Of a stretch of 64,000 nt of DNA, positions 1 through 10,859 are shown piece by piece (positions within the stretch are counted from its first letter, which is position 1; the number at the start of each line of letters is the position of its first letter). The notes under the pieces were generated by a model. That model did no database searches. It had not been told where the DNA came from and worked only from the letters and a program-made list of their open reading frames with translations. The position numbers and the translations under genes are program-made. This stretch comes from Bryobacterales bacterium (GTDB lineage Bacteria > Acidobacteriota > Terriglobia > Bryobacterales > Bryobacteraceae): NCBI GenBank assembly GCA_020847045.1, contig JADLCT010000020.1, positions 1-64,000 on the forward strand. Reading direction: 5' to 3'.

Positions 1-1364
1 ACGCCAACGTCTCCGACCAGAACCTCTATCCCTTCTTCATGCGCCAGGGCGCCTCGCGCTCCAACTGCTATGAAGGGATCAATCTCCGCTGGCCCGACAT
101 CCGCACGCGCTGCGACGGCTCGCTCGGCAACCGCCTGGTCGGCATCGACAAGAACGACTTCGCGCCGCGCTTCGGCCTCTCCTACTCGCCCAGCGCGAAA
201 TGGGTGATCCGCATGGGCGCCGGCGCCTTCTACTCGCAGGACACCGGCAACCCACGTTTTGACATGGCCCGCAACCTCGCCGGACGTCTCCGCGACAACT
301 CCCGCGCCGACCTGCCCAATCTCACCTGGGATAACTCGCTCGCCTCCATCGCCGGCGGCGTGGCCAACGTCTTCCGCCCCTACACCTTCGCCAACCCGTA
401 CGACCGGCGCACGCCGTACACGATTCAATTCATGACCAACGTGCAGCGGGAACTGCCCGGCAACTCGGTGTTCGAGGTGGGCTACCTCGGCAGCGTCAGC
501 CACCGCCTGGAGTCCCTGCGCGCCGTCAACGAAGCGCTGCCCGCCGATCCCACCGTGGACCGCCGCTCGGTGCCCGAACGCTCGCCCTTCCCCAACTTCG
601 GACGCATCCAGTTGGTCGACAACGGCGGCTCGGGCAACTACCACTCCCTCGGCGCCAAGTTCACCAAACGCTACTCGGCCGGACTCACCTATTTGGTCAG
701 CTACACCTGGTCGAAGTCCATCGACAACGCCACGTCCATCCGCAACCTCGGCGGCGACACGCTGTTCCCGCAGAACAGCTACTGCCGCGCCTGCGAACGC
801 GCGCTCTCCAGCCACGACACGCGCCACCGCATGGTGACCTCGGCCATCTGGGACCTTCCCTTTGGCAAAGGACGCCAGAAGAGCATTGAGAACCCGGTGG
901 CCAACGCCGTCGCAGGCGGCTGGCAGATGTCCACCATCCTGACGCTCCAAACCGGCTTCCCGCTCACCGTCACCAACAGCCTCGACACCTCGAACGTCGG
1001 CGGCTTCTTCGACCGTCCCAACGCCACCGGCCAGGATCCCGCGCTGCCGCGCGGGCAGCAGAGTCCCGACCGCTTCTTCAACACGTCCGCCTATGTCGTG
1101 AACAACCGCGGCCAGTTCGGCAACGTCGGCCGCAACACGCTCACTTCGCCGGGCATCATGGGCTGGGACTTCTCCATGCTGAAGAACTTCCACCTGGCCA
1201 GCGAAAAACGCTACCTCCAGCTTCGCTTCGAATGGTTCAACTTCCCGAACCATCCCAACTGGGGCAACCCGGATGCCAACGTCAGCTCCGGCGGCTTCGG
1301 ACGAATCACCGGCACGCGCACCAACATGCGCCAGATGCAGGTGGGCCTGAAGCTGAACTTCTAA
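1..1364 (+). CDS. TonB-dependent receptor (Oar-like), C-terminal part, cut by the left edge
   Basis: The frame is open from base 3, so the visible 453 or so residues are the C-terminal half of a large outer-membrane beta-barrel. Phrases such as NDFAPRFGLSYSP, TPYTIQFMTNVQREL, YTWSKSID and QLRFEWFNFPNHPNWG are typical of the Oar-like receptors abundant in Acidobacteria. The chain ends in MQVGLKLNF, a beta-strand with terminal Phe as expected for barrel insertion by the Bam machinery. The N-terminal carboxypeptidase-like and plug domains lie outside the window. It probably imports oligosaccharides or other large nutrients with TonB energy; the substrate cannot be read. The barrel assignment is firm, the start is unknown. 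Confidence 0.88.
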   Translation, partial: ANVSDQNLYPFFMRQGASRSNCYEGINLRWPDIRTRCDGSLGNRLVGIDKNDFAPRFGLSYSPSAKWVIRMGAGAFYSQDTGNPRFDMARNLAGRLRDNSRADLPNLTWDNSLASIAGGVANVFRPYTFANPYDRRTPYTIQFMTNVQRELPGNSVFEVGYLGSVSHRLESLRAVNEALPADPTVDRRSVPERSPFPNFGRIQLVDNGGSGNYHSLGAKFTKRYSAGLTYLVSYTWSKSIDNATSIRNLGGDTLFPQNSYCRACERALSSHDTRHRMVTSAIWDLPFGKGRQKSIENPVANAVAGGWQMSTILTLQTGFPLTVTNSLDTSNVGGFFDRPNATGQDPALPRGQQSPDRFFNTSAYVVNNRGQFGNVGRNTLTSPGIMGWDFSMLKNFHLASEKRYLQLRFEWFNFPNHPNWGNPDANVSSGGFGRITGTRTNMRQMQVGLKLNF

Positions 1365-1390
1365 CGCAAGCAGTACACACACCAAAGGCA

Positions 1391-1429
1391 AAGGGCCCAT
1401 TTCTGAGAACTGCTCAGGAGTGGGCCCTT
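1391..1429. terminator. Bidirectional stem-loop between convergent genes
   Basis: A 9-bp perfect inverted repeat (AAGGGCCCA at 1391-1399, TGGGCCCTT at 1421-1429) encloses a second short stem (CTGAG at 1403-1407, CTCAG at 1413-1417). It lies between the stops of two convergent genes at 1364 and 1452. There is no long T-run on either side (GGTGTTTGTG on the plus strand), so termination is inferred from strength and position. Confidence 0.6.
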
Positions 1430-1451
1430 GGTGTTTGTGCCGGAATTCTTG

Positions 1452-2783
1452 TCAGGCGCTTTCGGGTGATGCCTGCCGGCGGACGAGGTCGCTCAACTTC
1501 CGCTCCGCCGTGGGGAACTTTCCGATGCCCGCGCCCATCACATCGTCGGCTACCGTGAGATAGAGGTCGGCCACCGTGCCGGTCGTGCGCGTATGCAGTC
1601 CGGTGGCCAGGTTGCCGTGGAAGCCGGCAAGGATCACCGAGAGACCGTTGTTCTTGTGATCGTTCGCCTCGGCGTGTTCGTGTACGAAGAGCAGCGAGGT
1701 GCGGTCCAACAGCGTGCCATCGCCTTCCGGTATGGAACGGAGCTTGCCCAGAAGATAGGCGAACTCCTCTACGTGCCAGCGGCAGATGTCGCGCATGATG
1801 CGCTGGCCGTCGAGCGTATCCAGGCCTGGCGCCTTGCCATCGCGGTGTGTGTAGTCATGATGCCGCGCGGCGGTGTGGCCCAGCCAGGGGAAACGCGTAA
1901 GTCCCTGGCACTTGGTGAGCATGTAGCTGGCCACGCGCGTCTGCCGCGTGGCGAAGGCGTGCGCCAGCAGATCGCTTTGCAGCTTCGCGATGCGCGGCCA
2001 GTCCTTCATATCGCCGTCGTACTCGGGCTCGTCCACCTTGTAATATTGCGGCGGCATGCTGGCAATGGATCGCTCGACATCGCGGATGGAGTCCAGATGC
2101 TCCGTGAGGCGGCTCTGATCTTCCGCGCCGAGATTCCCCTGTAGAGCATCCGCATCGGCCCGGATGGCGTCCAGCACGCTGCGTTTGCGGTTCACCCAGC
2201 CGATCTCCCGCTGGCCGAAGAGGCGGTCGAAGAGCTTGTGCGGCAGCATCTCGGGAGGCAAGGGACGGTCGTAGGCGGCCCAGCTCATGTTCCGCTGCAC
2301 GCTCTCGCCGAAGCTCTCCTGGGAGACGCCGATTTGCAATGAGCGGAAGCGGGACTCGCCGCCGATCTTCGCCGCGATGGCCTGGTCGATGGATGCGCCG
2401 CCGGCTCCTCGTCCGGTGAACTGCGTGCCCGTCATCAGCGCGCTCATGGAACGGTGATGGTCATTGCCGGGACCGGGCATCCGGGCGGCGGGGTTATCCA
2501 GACCGGTCACAACGTGCATCTGCTCGCGGAATGAGGCAAGCGGCGCCAGACAGGGGGTCATCGTGTAGCCGCGGCCGGTTTCGTTGGGAATCCAGTATTT
2601 TTCGACAATGCCGTTGCCATTGAACCAGAGCACGAAGCGTGTGTCGCGCGCGGGCGCGCCGGCGGCATAGGCCGTACCCGAGGAGTTGAACATTGCCGCC
2701 AGCGGCGGCAACGGGAGCCAGGCGCGCGAGCCGGCCCATGTCAGGCCCTTGAGAAGGGTGCGGCGGGACAGGGATCCTCTCAT
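1452..2783 (-). CDS. DUF1552 family Tat-exported protein
   Basis: A 443-residue protein of the DUF1552 family, found mainly in Acidobacteria, Planctomycetes and Verrucomicrobia. The N-terminus carries a twin-arginine signal (SRRTLLKGL, Arg7-Arg8) followed by a hydrophobic stretch, so it is probably folded in the cytoplasm and exported. Family-like phrases are VLWFNGNGI near the start, MTGTQF in the middle and [13 protein letters not shown] late. Its start lies 4 bases past the stop of the DUF1592 gene upstream, so the two are almost surely cotranscribed. DUF1552 and DUF1592 genes occur as pairs in these phyla. The biochemical role is not established. Family assignment is strong. Confidence 0.88.
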   Translation of the reverse strand: MRGSLSRRTLLKGLTWAGSRAWLPLPPLAAMFNSSGTAYAAGAPARDTRFVLWFNGNGIVEKYWIPNETGRGYTMTPCLAPLASFREQMHVVTGLDNPAARMPGPGNDHHRSMSALMTGTQFTGRGAGGASIDQAIAAKIGGESRFRSLQIGVSQESFGESVQRNMSWAAYDRPLPPEMLPHKLFDRLFGQREIGWVNRKRSVLDAIRADADALQGNLGAEDQSRLTEHLDSIRDVERSIASMPPQYYKVDEPEYDGDMKDWPRIAKLQSDLLAHAFATRQTRVASYMLTKCQGLTRFPWLGHTAARHHDYTHRDGKAPGLDTLDGQRIMRDICRWHVEEFAYLLGKLRSIPEGDGTLLDRTSLLFVHEHAEANDHKNNGLSVILAGFHGNLATGLHTRTTGTVADLYLTVADDVMGAGIGKFPTAERKLSDLVRRQASPESA

Positions 2784-2787
2784 ACGG

Positions 2788-4644
2788 TTAGTTCCTCCCA
2801 GAGTCGTGGATGCCGAATTCGGTCCACTTCGCTATAGCAATCATAAGCTGCTGGAAGTGGAATTGCGACTGGCGGAAATCGTCAAGCGCGCGCGCAATCA
2901 CCGGGCGGTCCGAAACGGTCTCCCGCCGGCCCATGGCGTAGCGGAAATACAGCTTCACCAGACATTCCTGGCACTGCGGCGTACGGGCCAGCGCGGCGCC
3001 CAGTTGGGCCGGGGTTTCAAACTCGGAACCTTCGATGCCGGCCACCCAGCCACGGCTGTCGATGGGGACGCTGACGCTGCGCGGCGCCTGCTTGCGGTCA
3101 AAGCTGGGAATGCGCATCGTGAGGTCCTTGCGGTAGGAGCCCACGCCATCGTACTTTTCCAAACCGAGACCGATAGGGTCGATCAGGTTATGGCAACTCG
3201 CACAGGAGGGGTTGTTCAGATGGAGTTGCAGCCGCTCGCGGTTGGTCATCGGCTTCTCCTCGCTTTGCGGCGGCAGATTGGTGTTCACGCCAGGCGGCGG
3301 TTGTGGCACGCTCTGGCACAAAAATTGTTCGCGGACGAAGAGGCCACGGGCGGTGGGCGAGGTCTCCGACGGCTTGCTGGTGAGCGCAAGAAAGGTGGCG
3401 TGGCTGATGATGCCCGCGCGGCCCGAACCCTCGGGATAGGCGACGCGCGAGAAATCGTCCGATGGCGCCTTCATGCCGTACAGGGAAGCCATGTCGCCAT
3501 TAATGAAGGTGGAAGGGGAGGTGTAGAACTCCAGGAAATTGCGGTTGCTCCAGACGAGATCGGCTACGAAGCGGCGGGTCTCCTCGGTCATGGAGACCGC
3601 GGTTTCGCGCGTAAAGCTGGGGTGGGAACGGCGGTCCTTCACCATCGTCACGACGCGGTCGAAACGCAGCCACTGCGAGGTGAACTCGTCGAGCGCGGCG
3701 GCGGCGCGCGGGTCGGCCAGCATGCGGCGGGCCTGTGCCTCAAAGCCATCCGGGGTGTTCAACCCGCCCTTTTCGGCGGCGGCCACAAGAGCCTCATCCG
3801 GCATGGTGTCCCATAGCAGATAGGAGAGGCGCGAGGCGCGGACATAGGGGACATCCTCGGGACGGGTGGCGGTTTCCGGGCGGTACAGGAAGGAGGGAGA
3901 TTGCAGCATCGCCTCGACGACGGCCTCCGGACCGGCAGCCTTCATGAGCGCCTGGTAACGCGCCGTTTCACGCGCGGTGAGCGGGCGCCGGAAGGCGCGC
4001 TTGCCGAACGATGCGACAAAATTCGACAGATCGCCGGGCTTCACCTTTTCGGCCAGACGGGCGGCGGCCTCGCCATACGCTTCGGCGAGCAGCGGTGAGA
4101 TGGACTGGCCTTCGTATTGATTCTTGAAGCCGTCGATGAAGTCTTCGGGCGGAAATTGGCGCGAGGGCCGGCTGATGTCGCCGAGCAGATCGCGCACGGT
4201 GTTGTCGTACTGCGAGTGCGTCAACCGCCGCAGGACGGGCTTGGTGATGGCCTTGGCGGCGGGGGCGGTCTCGACGCGCGCCATGGGCTTCGAAGCGGCC
4301 AGGCGGCGGGCCCAGTGGATCAGAACGGTTTCGGCCTCGCTGCCCGGCTGGATGCGGCGGCCTCCGGCGTGGCGGATCCGGTTGGTGGGCTTCATGACGA
4401 GCGTGGACTGCGCCGGATCGGCGGTATCGACGAAGCGGCGCAGGGAGTCGCCAAAGAATTCGCGCTCCTGAGCGTTGGCGGCGGCTTCCGGAAACTGGAG
4501 CCGCGTGGTGGAGGCGACGCCATCGGTGTTGTGGCAGCCGGCGCAGCCCGCCTTGTCGAGCCACGGCCAGACGTCGCGCGTGAAATTTTCCTGTGCGGCC
4601 AGGGGCGCGAGCGCGAAGACACTGATCGTAAGAGTGCGGAGCAA
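2788..4644 (-). CDS. DUF1587/DUF1592/DUF1588/DUF1585-type secreted protein with two CxxCH motifs
   Basis: A 618-residue exported protein with a Sec signal ([14 protein letters not shown]). A cytochrome-c-like CxxCH motif (Cys34, Cys37, His38) opens the mature chain. The body matches the planctomycete-type domain set DUF1587, DUF1595, DUF1592, DUF1588 and DUF1585, with phrases such as [16 protein letters not shown] and [19 protein letters not shown] second CxxCH (Cys481, Cys484, His485) sits in [19 protein letters not shown], the DUF1588 hallmark. It heads the two-gene unit with the DUF1552 gene. Heme attachment is inferred from the motifs; a periplasmic redox role is likely but unproven. Confidence 0.88.
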   Translation of the reverse strand: MLRTLTISVFALAPLAAQENFTRDVWPWLDKAGCAGCHNTDGVASTTRLQFPEAAANAQEREFFGDSLRRFVDTADPAQSTLVMKPTNRIRHAGGRRIQPGSEAETVLIHWARRLAASKPMARVETAPAAKAITKPVLRRLTHSQYDNTVRDLLGDISRPSRQFPPEDFIDGFKNQYEGQSISPLLAEAYGEAAARLAEKVKPGDLSNFVASFGKRAFRRPLTARETARYQALMKAAGPEAVVEAMLQSPSFLYRPETATRPEDVPYVRASRLSYLLWDTMPDEALVAAAEKGGLNTPDGFEAQARRMLADPRAAAALDEFTSQWLRFDRVVTMVKDRRSHPSFTRETAVSMTEETRRFVADLVWSNRNFLEFYTSPSTFINGDMASLYGMKAPSDDFSRVAYPEGSGRAGIISHATFLALTSKPSETSPTARGLFVREQFLCQSVPQPPPGVNTNLPPQSEEKPMTNRERLQLHLNNPSCASCHNLIDPIGLGLEKYDGVGSYRKDLTMRIPSFDRKQAPRSVSVPIDSRGWVAGIEGSEFETPAQLGAALARTPQCQECLVKLYFRYAMGRRETVSDRPVIARALDDFRQSQFHFQQLMIAIAKWTEFGIHDSGRN

Positions 4645-4665
4645 GGTGTTACCATTCTATTCCCG

Positions 4666-6048
4666 ATGCAACTCATGGATCTGTTCGACCACTCCCTGGT
4701 GGCGCGGGCGCGCCAGGAGGGTCTAGAATTTGGCGGCGCGACATTCACCTTCGGCGAGTTGGACAGGATGTCGCACGGATTCGCCGTGGCGCTGGCCAGG
4801 CGCGGCGTGACGCCAGGGGATCGCGTCTGCGTTTACCTTCCGAACAGTCCCGGTGTGATCGCTCTGTTTCTGGCCTGCCAGAAGCTGGGCGCGATCTATG
4901 TTCCGGTGAATATTTTGTACCGTGAGCGGGAGTTGGAGCACATCCGGCGCGACGCCGAACCGAAGCTGTTCGTGGACCAGGCGGTGCTCGATGAGTTGCA
5001 CGGCGCCACCGCGGACCCAACCCCGGACCGCATCCGCGCCCGCGTGGATGGCGATGCGCCCGCGATGATCGTCTACACCTCGGGAACCACCGGCGCCAGC
5101 AAGGGCGCCGTGATCACGCACAACAACATGCTGGCCAACACGGCGAACATCGTGACGTGCTGGGAGATCACGGCGGCGGACCGGTTCCTGCTGGCGCTGC
5201 CGCTGTTTCATGTGCATGGCCTGGGCAACGGAATTCATTCCTGGCTCGCCTCGGGCTGCCGGATGCGGCTGCTGGAGCGGTTTGAACATCAGAAGGCGGC
5301 CGGGGAGTTTCAGTCCTTCCGGCCCACGCTGTTCTTCGGCGTGCCGACGATTTATGTGCGTCTGCTGGAGGCGCCGGCGGAGATCGCCGCGAGCATGCGC
5401 CTGTTTGTGAGCGGATCGGCCCCGCTTCCGGCGGCGGTGTTGGAGCAGTTCCGCGAGCGGTTCGGACACACGATTCTGGAACGCTACGGCATGAGCGAAA
5501 CCATGATGAACACAAGCAACCCGTACGCGGGCGAACGGCGCGCCGGCACCGTCGGAGCGCCGCTGCCGGGAGTGAGCCTGCGGCTGGCGAACGGAGAGGT
5601 GCAGTTGCGTGGTCCGAATATTTTCGCGGGGTACTGGCGGAATCCGGAGGCGACGGCGAAGGCGTTCGAAGACGGATGGTTCAAGACGGGCGACATGGGC
5701 TCGCTGAGCGAGGATGGCTACCTGGCCTTGACGGGGCGGAAGAGCGACCTGATTATCAGCGGAGGGTTTAACATCTATCCGCGTGAGATCGAGGAGTTGC
5801 TTCTGGAGCAGGAGGAGGTGGCCGAGGCGGCCGTGGTGGGCGTGGCGGACGAGAGGAGGGGCGAGGTTCCCGTGGCCTATGTGGTTTTGCGTGAGGGCTG
5901 CGAGGCCGGGCGGTTGGAAGAGACGTGCCGGGAGAAACTCGCGTCCTTCAAGGTGCCGCGAGCCTTCGTGCCCGTGGCGGCGCTGCCGCGTACGGCGTTG
6001 GGCAAGGTGCAGAAGCATCTCTTGCCCAAGCCGGACGGAGGGCGTTAA
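4666..6048 (+). CDS. AMP-forming acyl-CoA synthetase (malonyl/fatty-acyl-CoA ligase type)
   Basis: A 460-residue ANL-superfamily enzyme that adenylates a carboxylic acid and transfers it to CoA. Visible motifs in order are the P-loop-like YTSGTTGASKGA, the YGMSE box, GYWRNPEATAKAF, the FKTGDMG hinge aspartate region, LIISGGFNIYPREIE and the C-terminal catalytic Lys in PRTALGKVQK. It is shorter than long-chain ligases and resembles the MatB-like or short-chain branch; the substrate is not determinable. The ATG at 4666 was chosen because the frame further upstream is antisense to the divergent DUF1592 gene. Only 21 bases separate the two starts, so their promoters must overlap coding DNA. The 3' end overlaps the convergent MFS gene by 4 bases. 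Confidence 0.88.
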   Translation: MQLMDLFDHSLVARARQEGLEFGGATFTFGELDRMSHGFAVALARRGVTPGDRVCVYLPNSPGVIALFLACQKLGAIYVPVNILYRERELEHIRRDAEPKLFVDQAVLDELHGATADPTPDRIRARVDGDAPAMIVYTSGTTGASKGAVITHNNMLANTANIVTCWEITAADRFLLALPLFHVHGLGNGIHSWLASGCRMRLLERFEHQKAAGEFQSFRPTLFFGVPTIYVRLLEAPAEIAASMRLFVSGSAPLPAAVLEQFRERFGHTILERYGMSETMMNTSNPYAGERRAGTVGAPLPGVSLRLANGEVQLRGPNIFAGYWRNPEATAKAFEDGWFKTGDMGSLSEDGYLALTGRKSDLIISGGFNIYPREIEELLLEQEEVAEAAVVGVADERRGEVPVAYVVLREGCEAGRLEETCREKLASFKVPRAFVPVAALPRTALGKVQKHLLPKPDGGR

Positions 6049-7169
6049 AGCATCACGGAGATGCCCGCCATCAGCAGCGAGAAGGCGGGCAGAAGCAGCA
6101 GGGCCGTCTTCAGGCGGCGGGGGTCGTCGCCGGCGACGCCGCCGATGATGGGCGAGCTGACGACAAGACCGAGCCAGCCGGCCGTGGTGGCGATGCCGGT
6201 GGCCGTGGCCGCGGTGGCTGGAAACTTGCTGCCCACCACGGCGAGCGTGGTCGGAAACACCGGCGCCATGGAGAGACCGGCCAGGAAGACGGCGGCCCAG
6301 GCCACGCCGGGCGAGCCGGTTTGCAGCATGGCGTAGGTGGTGATGGCCATGAGGACGGCGGCCCCTGTAAGGACGCGTTCGGGCGAGACGTTGACCAGCA
6401 CGGGCGCGATGGCGACGCGGCCAAGCAGGATGCCCAGCGCGAACCCGAGCGAAAGAATCGTAATGGCGTTCTTTTCCGGCACGCCCTGCGCGATCAGGTG
6501 GCGCGCGAGCCAGTTCCAGACGCCCACTTCGGCCGAGACATAAAGGAAGAGGAAGCCCGCCAGCAGGAGCAGTTCCGGCGAGGCGAGCAGTTCACCCACC
6601 TGCGAGGCCTGGAACGCCACCTGGCCGCTCGGCGCCGCCATCGGTGTCAGAACGTGGATCACCAGCGTGATGGCCGCCAGCGCGGCGGCGAACACGGTCA
6701 GCCGGCCGGAGTTGTTGTTGAAAATGCGCGCGGCAAGCAGGGGCGTCAGCAGTCCGCCGAGGCCGAAGAAGAGGTTGAGCAGGTTGAAGACGCTGGCCGT
6801 GCTGAGCGAGGGAATGTGGATGTCGCCGGCCAGCGCAAACGCCGCCGTCACCAGCGAGCCGCCGCCGATGCCGAGCAGCAGCATGGATCCGGCGATGAGG
6901 CCATATCCCTTGGCGCTGCGCAATCCGGAGAGCGCCAGCGCGATGAGGGCGAGCGCGAGCAGCGTGCCGGGCTTCTTGCCCTGGGTGTCGATGAGCGGGC
7001 CGATGAAGAAGGAGCCGATCATAAGGCCGATGCCCTGAGCCATGGCGATGTTGCCATTTTGTTTGGGCGTCAGCGAATAGCGTTGCGAAAGGTCGGGCAG
7101 GATGGTGCCCAGCATGGCGGCGATGAGGCCGTAGACGAAGATGGCGAGTACGGCGGCGAGGATCAGCAT
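6045..7169 (-). CDS. MFS transporter
   Basis: A 374-residue polytopic membrane protein with about twelve hydrophobic segments and the MFS signature after the second segment (GPLIDTQGKKPG, the A-motif-like GxxxDxxGxK loop). The N-terminus MLILAAVLAIFVYGLIAAML and LTPKQNGNIAMAQGIG resemble the sugar-porter or FucP-like branch. It is a secondary transporter of the inner membrane; the substrate is unknown. It converges on the acyl-CoA synthetase with a 4-base overlap of stop regions. It is slightly short for the family but ends cleanly after the last membrane helix. Confidence 0.85.
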   Translation of the reverse strand: MLILAAVLAIFVYGLIAAMLGTILPDLSQRYSLTPKQNGNIAMAQGIGLMIGSFFIGPLIDTQGKKPGTLLALALIALALSGLRSAKGYGLIAGSMLLLGIGGGSLVTAAFALAGDIHIPSLSTASVFNLLNLFFGLGGLLTPLLAARIFNNNSGRLTVFAAALAAITLVIHVLTPMAAPSGQVAFQASQVGELLASPELLLLAGFLFLYVSAEVGVWNWLARHLIAQGVPEKNAITILSLGFALGILLGRVAIAPVLVNVSPERVLTGAAVLMAITTYAMLQTGSPGVAWAAVFLAGLSMAPVFPTTLAVVGSKFPATAATATGIATTAGWLGLVVSSPIIGGVAGDDPRRLKTALLLLPAFSLLMAGISVML

Positions 7170-7225
7170 GTCGGTCTCCTAAGGGTGTCGCGTCCGGCAG
7201 GGGCGCGAGCGCAAGTTGTGCAAGC

Positions 7226-7261
7226 AAAAAGGACCGCCCGGGCGTGAGCCAGAGCGGTCCT
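7226..7261 (-). terminator. Rho-independent terminator of the Gfo/Idh/MocA gene
   Basis: Read on the minus strand, AGGACCGC (7261-7254) pairs perfectly with GCGGTCCT (7237-7230), with an inner GGC/GCC pair in the loop. A run of T follows at 7230-7226. It lies about 37 bases beyond the stop at 7298, the textbook position and form for an intrinsic terminator. Confidence 0.85.
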
Positions 7262-7297
7262 CAATCGTAGCAGATGCCGCGAACGGGTGGATTGGGG

Positions 7298-8572
7298 CTA
7301 GACGAAGCTGTACTTGCGGGCCTTGTCGTCCCAAACAACCATCTTGTTGTTGCGGTAAGCCAGAGTCGCCATATGGCCGCTGATGGCCGCCATCTGGCCC
7401 ACTTCCACCGGCGCCACTAGTTGGGCCTTGCCTTCGATGGCGTCCAGCAGATTACGCAGGTGGGCCTCGACGGCCGGGTTGTCGTTGCCCCGCAGGTCGA
7501 GTTTCACCTCGCTGCGCGCCGCGACGTGCGCCGGAGGCTTGCCGGCGAACTTCTGCGGCGTGAACAGCAGCGTCTGGCGGTTCAGCACCTGCAAGGTGCC
7601 TTCGTTGCCGCAGAACTGCTCGCCGTAGCCGAACTCATCGTTGCCGAAGTAGCAGGAGTAGTTGATGTGGAACTTGTCGGGGTACTCGTAGAGGGCGCTG
7701 AGCGTGTCGGGCACGTCGCGGTCGTCGTTGTCAGTCCAGCGGTAGACGCCGCCGGAGGCGACACAGGTCTTGGGCACCGTCTTGCCCATGACGAAGTTGG
7801 AGATGTCGGTCTGGTGCACCAGAAGGTCGGTGGAGATGCCGCCGGAGTAGTCCCAGTACAGGCGCCACTGGAAGTAGCGGTTCTTGTTGAAGGGCGTTTT
7901 GGGGGCCGGCCCCAGGAAACGGCCGTAGTCGGTGTTCTCCGGTGTGGCGTCGGTGGGGATGTTATAACGCCACGCCGGTGCGCCGTTGGTGAGCGCGGCG
8001 CGGTACCAGAAGGCGCGTACATAGTGGCATTCGCCGATCAGCCCTTGGGACACCATGGTTTTGGCCATGATGTAAAGAGAGTTGGAGCGGTTCTGCGTGC
8101 CCACCTGAACTTTCTTGCCGGAGGCGTGGACGGCCTTGATCAACTCCTCGCCCTTTTCGATGGTCTGGGCGAGCGGCTTTTCGATGTAGACGTGTTTGCC
8201 CGCTTTCAACGCGGCCAGCGTCATTTCATGATGCAGGTGTTCGGGCGTGGCGATCACCACCACCTGGATCTCCGGATCGGCAAGAAGCTGCTGGAAATCC
8301 ACATACGCCTTGGCCGGTTTGTTCTCGACCGTGGACACCTTATCCTTGGCGCGGTTCAGGTTGCCGGCGTAGGTATCGCAGACGCCGAGAACGGTGATGC
8401 GCGCGGCGCTGCCGGCATACAGGCGGTCCATCAGGTAGTTCCCGCGGCCTCCGGTACCGATGAAGCCGACGGTCATCTTCTTGCTTTGGGCCAGAAGGTT
8501 CGGAACGAATGCGGGGGCGGCCGCCACGGCGGCGCGCCTCACCAGGCTCCGTCTGGACACGGTTTCAGACAT
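7298..8572 (-). CDS. Gfo/Idh/MocA family oxidoreductase, Tat-exported
   Basis: A 424-residue protein with a twin-arginine signal (SRRSLVRRAA, Arg7-Arg8) and then a Rossmann dinucleotide-binding motif GFIGTGGRGN (about residues 36-45). The conserved EKP motif (Glu131-Lys132-Pro133) of the Gfo/Idh/MocA family is present, with the alpha/beta C-terminal substrate domain after it. These enzymes oxidise or reduce sugars and cyclitols with tightly bound NAD(P). Tat export fits a prefolded, cofactor-loaded periplasmic enzyme like glucose-fructose oxidoreductase. It stands alone with its own terminator. The substrate cannot be read. Confidence 0.9.
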   Translation of the reverse strand: MSETVSRRSLVRRAAVAAAPAFVPNLLAQSKKMTVGFIGTGGRGNYLMDRLYAGSAARITVLGVCDTYAGNLNRAKDKVSTVENKPAKAYVDFQQLLADPEIQVVVIATPEHLHHEMTLAALKAGKHVYIEKPLAQTIEKGEELIKAVHASGKKVQVGTQNRSNSLYIMAKTMVSQGLIGECHYVRAFWYRAALTNGAPAWRYNIPTDATPENTDYGRFLGPAPKTPFNKNRYFQWRLYWDYSGGISTDLLVHQTDISNFVMGKTVPKTCVASGGVYRWTDNDDRDVPDTLSALYEYPDKFHINYSCYFGNDEFGYGEQFCGNEGTLQVLNRQTLLFTPQKFAGKPPAHVAARSEVKLDLRGNDNPAVEAHLRNLLDAIEGKAQLVAPVEVGQMAAISGHMATLAYRNNKMVVWDDKARKYSFV

Positions 8573-8670
8573 GAAAAGCGCTCCTTCTCTCGTGTGAAGT
8601 ACCTTTCAGAGTACCAAAGGGCGCCGGAAGCAGGCGCGAGCGGGCCGCCGGCGGGATTTGGGACACCATG

Positions 8671-8676
8671 TATAAT
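8671..8676 (+). promoter_or_regulatory. Consensus -10 box of the rimP-nusA-infB operon
   Basis: A perfect TATAAT lies 69 bases before the rimP start. No good -35 is seen at 16-18 bases upstream, which is common for GC-rich genomes. The inferred transcript starts near 8683 and contains the leader hairpin at 8703-8724. Confidence 0.6.
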
Positions 8677-8702
8677 CTAAATGGAAGTTTGGCTTGCTTC
8701 GG

Positions 8703-8724
8703 GTGGGCGAGAGCCCACTTTTTT
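8703..8724 (+). promoter_or_regulatory. rimP leader hairpin (terminator-like, attenuator candidate)
   Basis: GTGGGC (8703-8708) and GCCCAC (8713-8718) form a 6-bp stem closed by a GAGA (GNRA) tetraloop and followed by six T residues (8719-8724). It looks exactly like an intrinsic terminator but sits between the promoter and rimP. A similar hairpin precedes rimP in many bacteria and is recorded as the rimP leader motif. Because the operon encodes NusA, which affects termination, autoregulation by attenuation is a natural reading, but it is inferred. Confidence 0.8.
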
Positions 8725-8744
8725 ATTGGTTGCAGAGAAGCCGG

Positions 8745-9209
8745 ATGAAGAGCGAGATCATCGAAAAGGTGGCCGAAATCGTGGAGCGCGCCGGGCGCGG
8801 CGACGGCATTGAAGCCGTCGAGGTGGAGCTGAAGGGCTCCGGCAACGCCCGTGTGCTCCGCATATTCATCGACAAGCCGGCGGGTGTCACCCACGCCGAC
8901 TGCCAGAATATCTCCGAATATGTGGGCACGGTTCTCGACATGGAAGAGGTAATTCCAGGAGGCCGGTACACGCTGGAGGTGAGCTCTCCGGGCGTGGAAC
9001 GCAAGCTAAGCCGTCCGCGTGACTTCGAGCGCTTCGCCGGGCAGAAGGCGAAGCTGGTTCTCACCGAGCCGGTGGGAGAGCGCAAAGTGTGGGAGGGTGT
9101 GCTGGCGGGATTCTCCGCCGGCGACATTCTGTTGGACACGGCTGGCGATGAGCCGCTCCGCATCCCGCTGGCCCAGGTGGCGCGCGCCAATCTGAAGTTC
9201 GACTGGTAA
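8745..9209 (+). CDS. rimP: Ribosome maturation factor RimP
   Basis: A 154-residue cytosolic protein needed for 30S subunit maturation. The N-terminal alpha/beta domain has the family phrases RVLRIFIDKPAGVTHADCQNIS and YTLEVSSPGVERKLSRPRDF, and the C-terminal SH3-like domain has FAGQKAKLVL and LAQVARANLKFDW. The ATG at 8745 is chosen because RimP homologs start just before the first helix; the frame further upstream runs through the leader hairpin. It is the first gene of rimP-nusA-infB, 34 bases before nusA. Confidence 0.95.
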   Translation: MKSEIIEKVAEIVERAGRGDGIEAVEVELKGSGNARVLRIFIDKPAGVTHADCQNISEYVGTVLDMEEVIPGGRYTLEVSSPGVERKLSRPRDFERFAGQKAKLVLTEPVGERKVWEGVLAGFSAGDILLDTAGDEPLRIPLAQVARANLKFDW

Positions 9210-9243
9210 ATTCCGGCAACCCCGAGACAGAGGCTAGATACCC

Positions 9244-10740
<1,497 letters not shown>

Positions 10741-10859
10741 GCGATTGGAGACACTCCTTTCTCTGAGTGAAGGCATCGCGCGCCCGGCAGGACGCGGTCG
10801 CGTTGTTCCGTCCGCGTTCTGAAACCCCGCGAGAGGCCGGCCCCAAGACACGAACTGGT

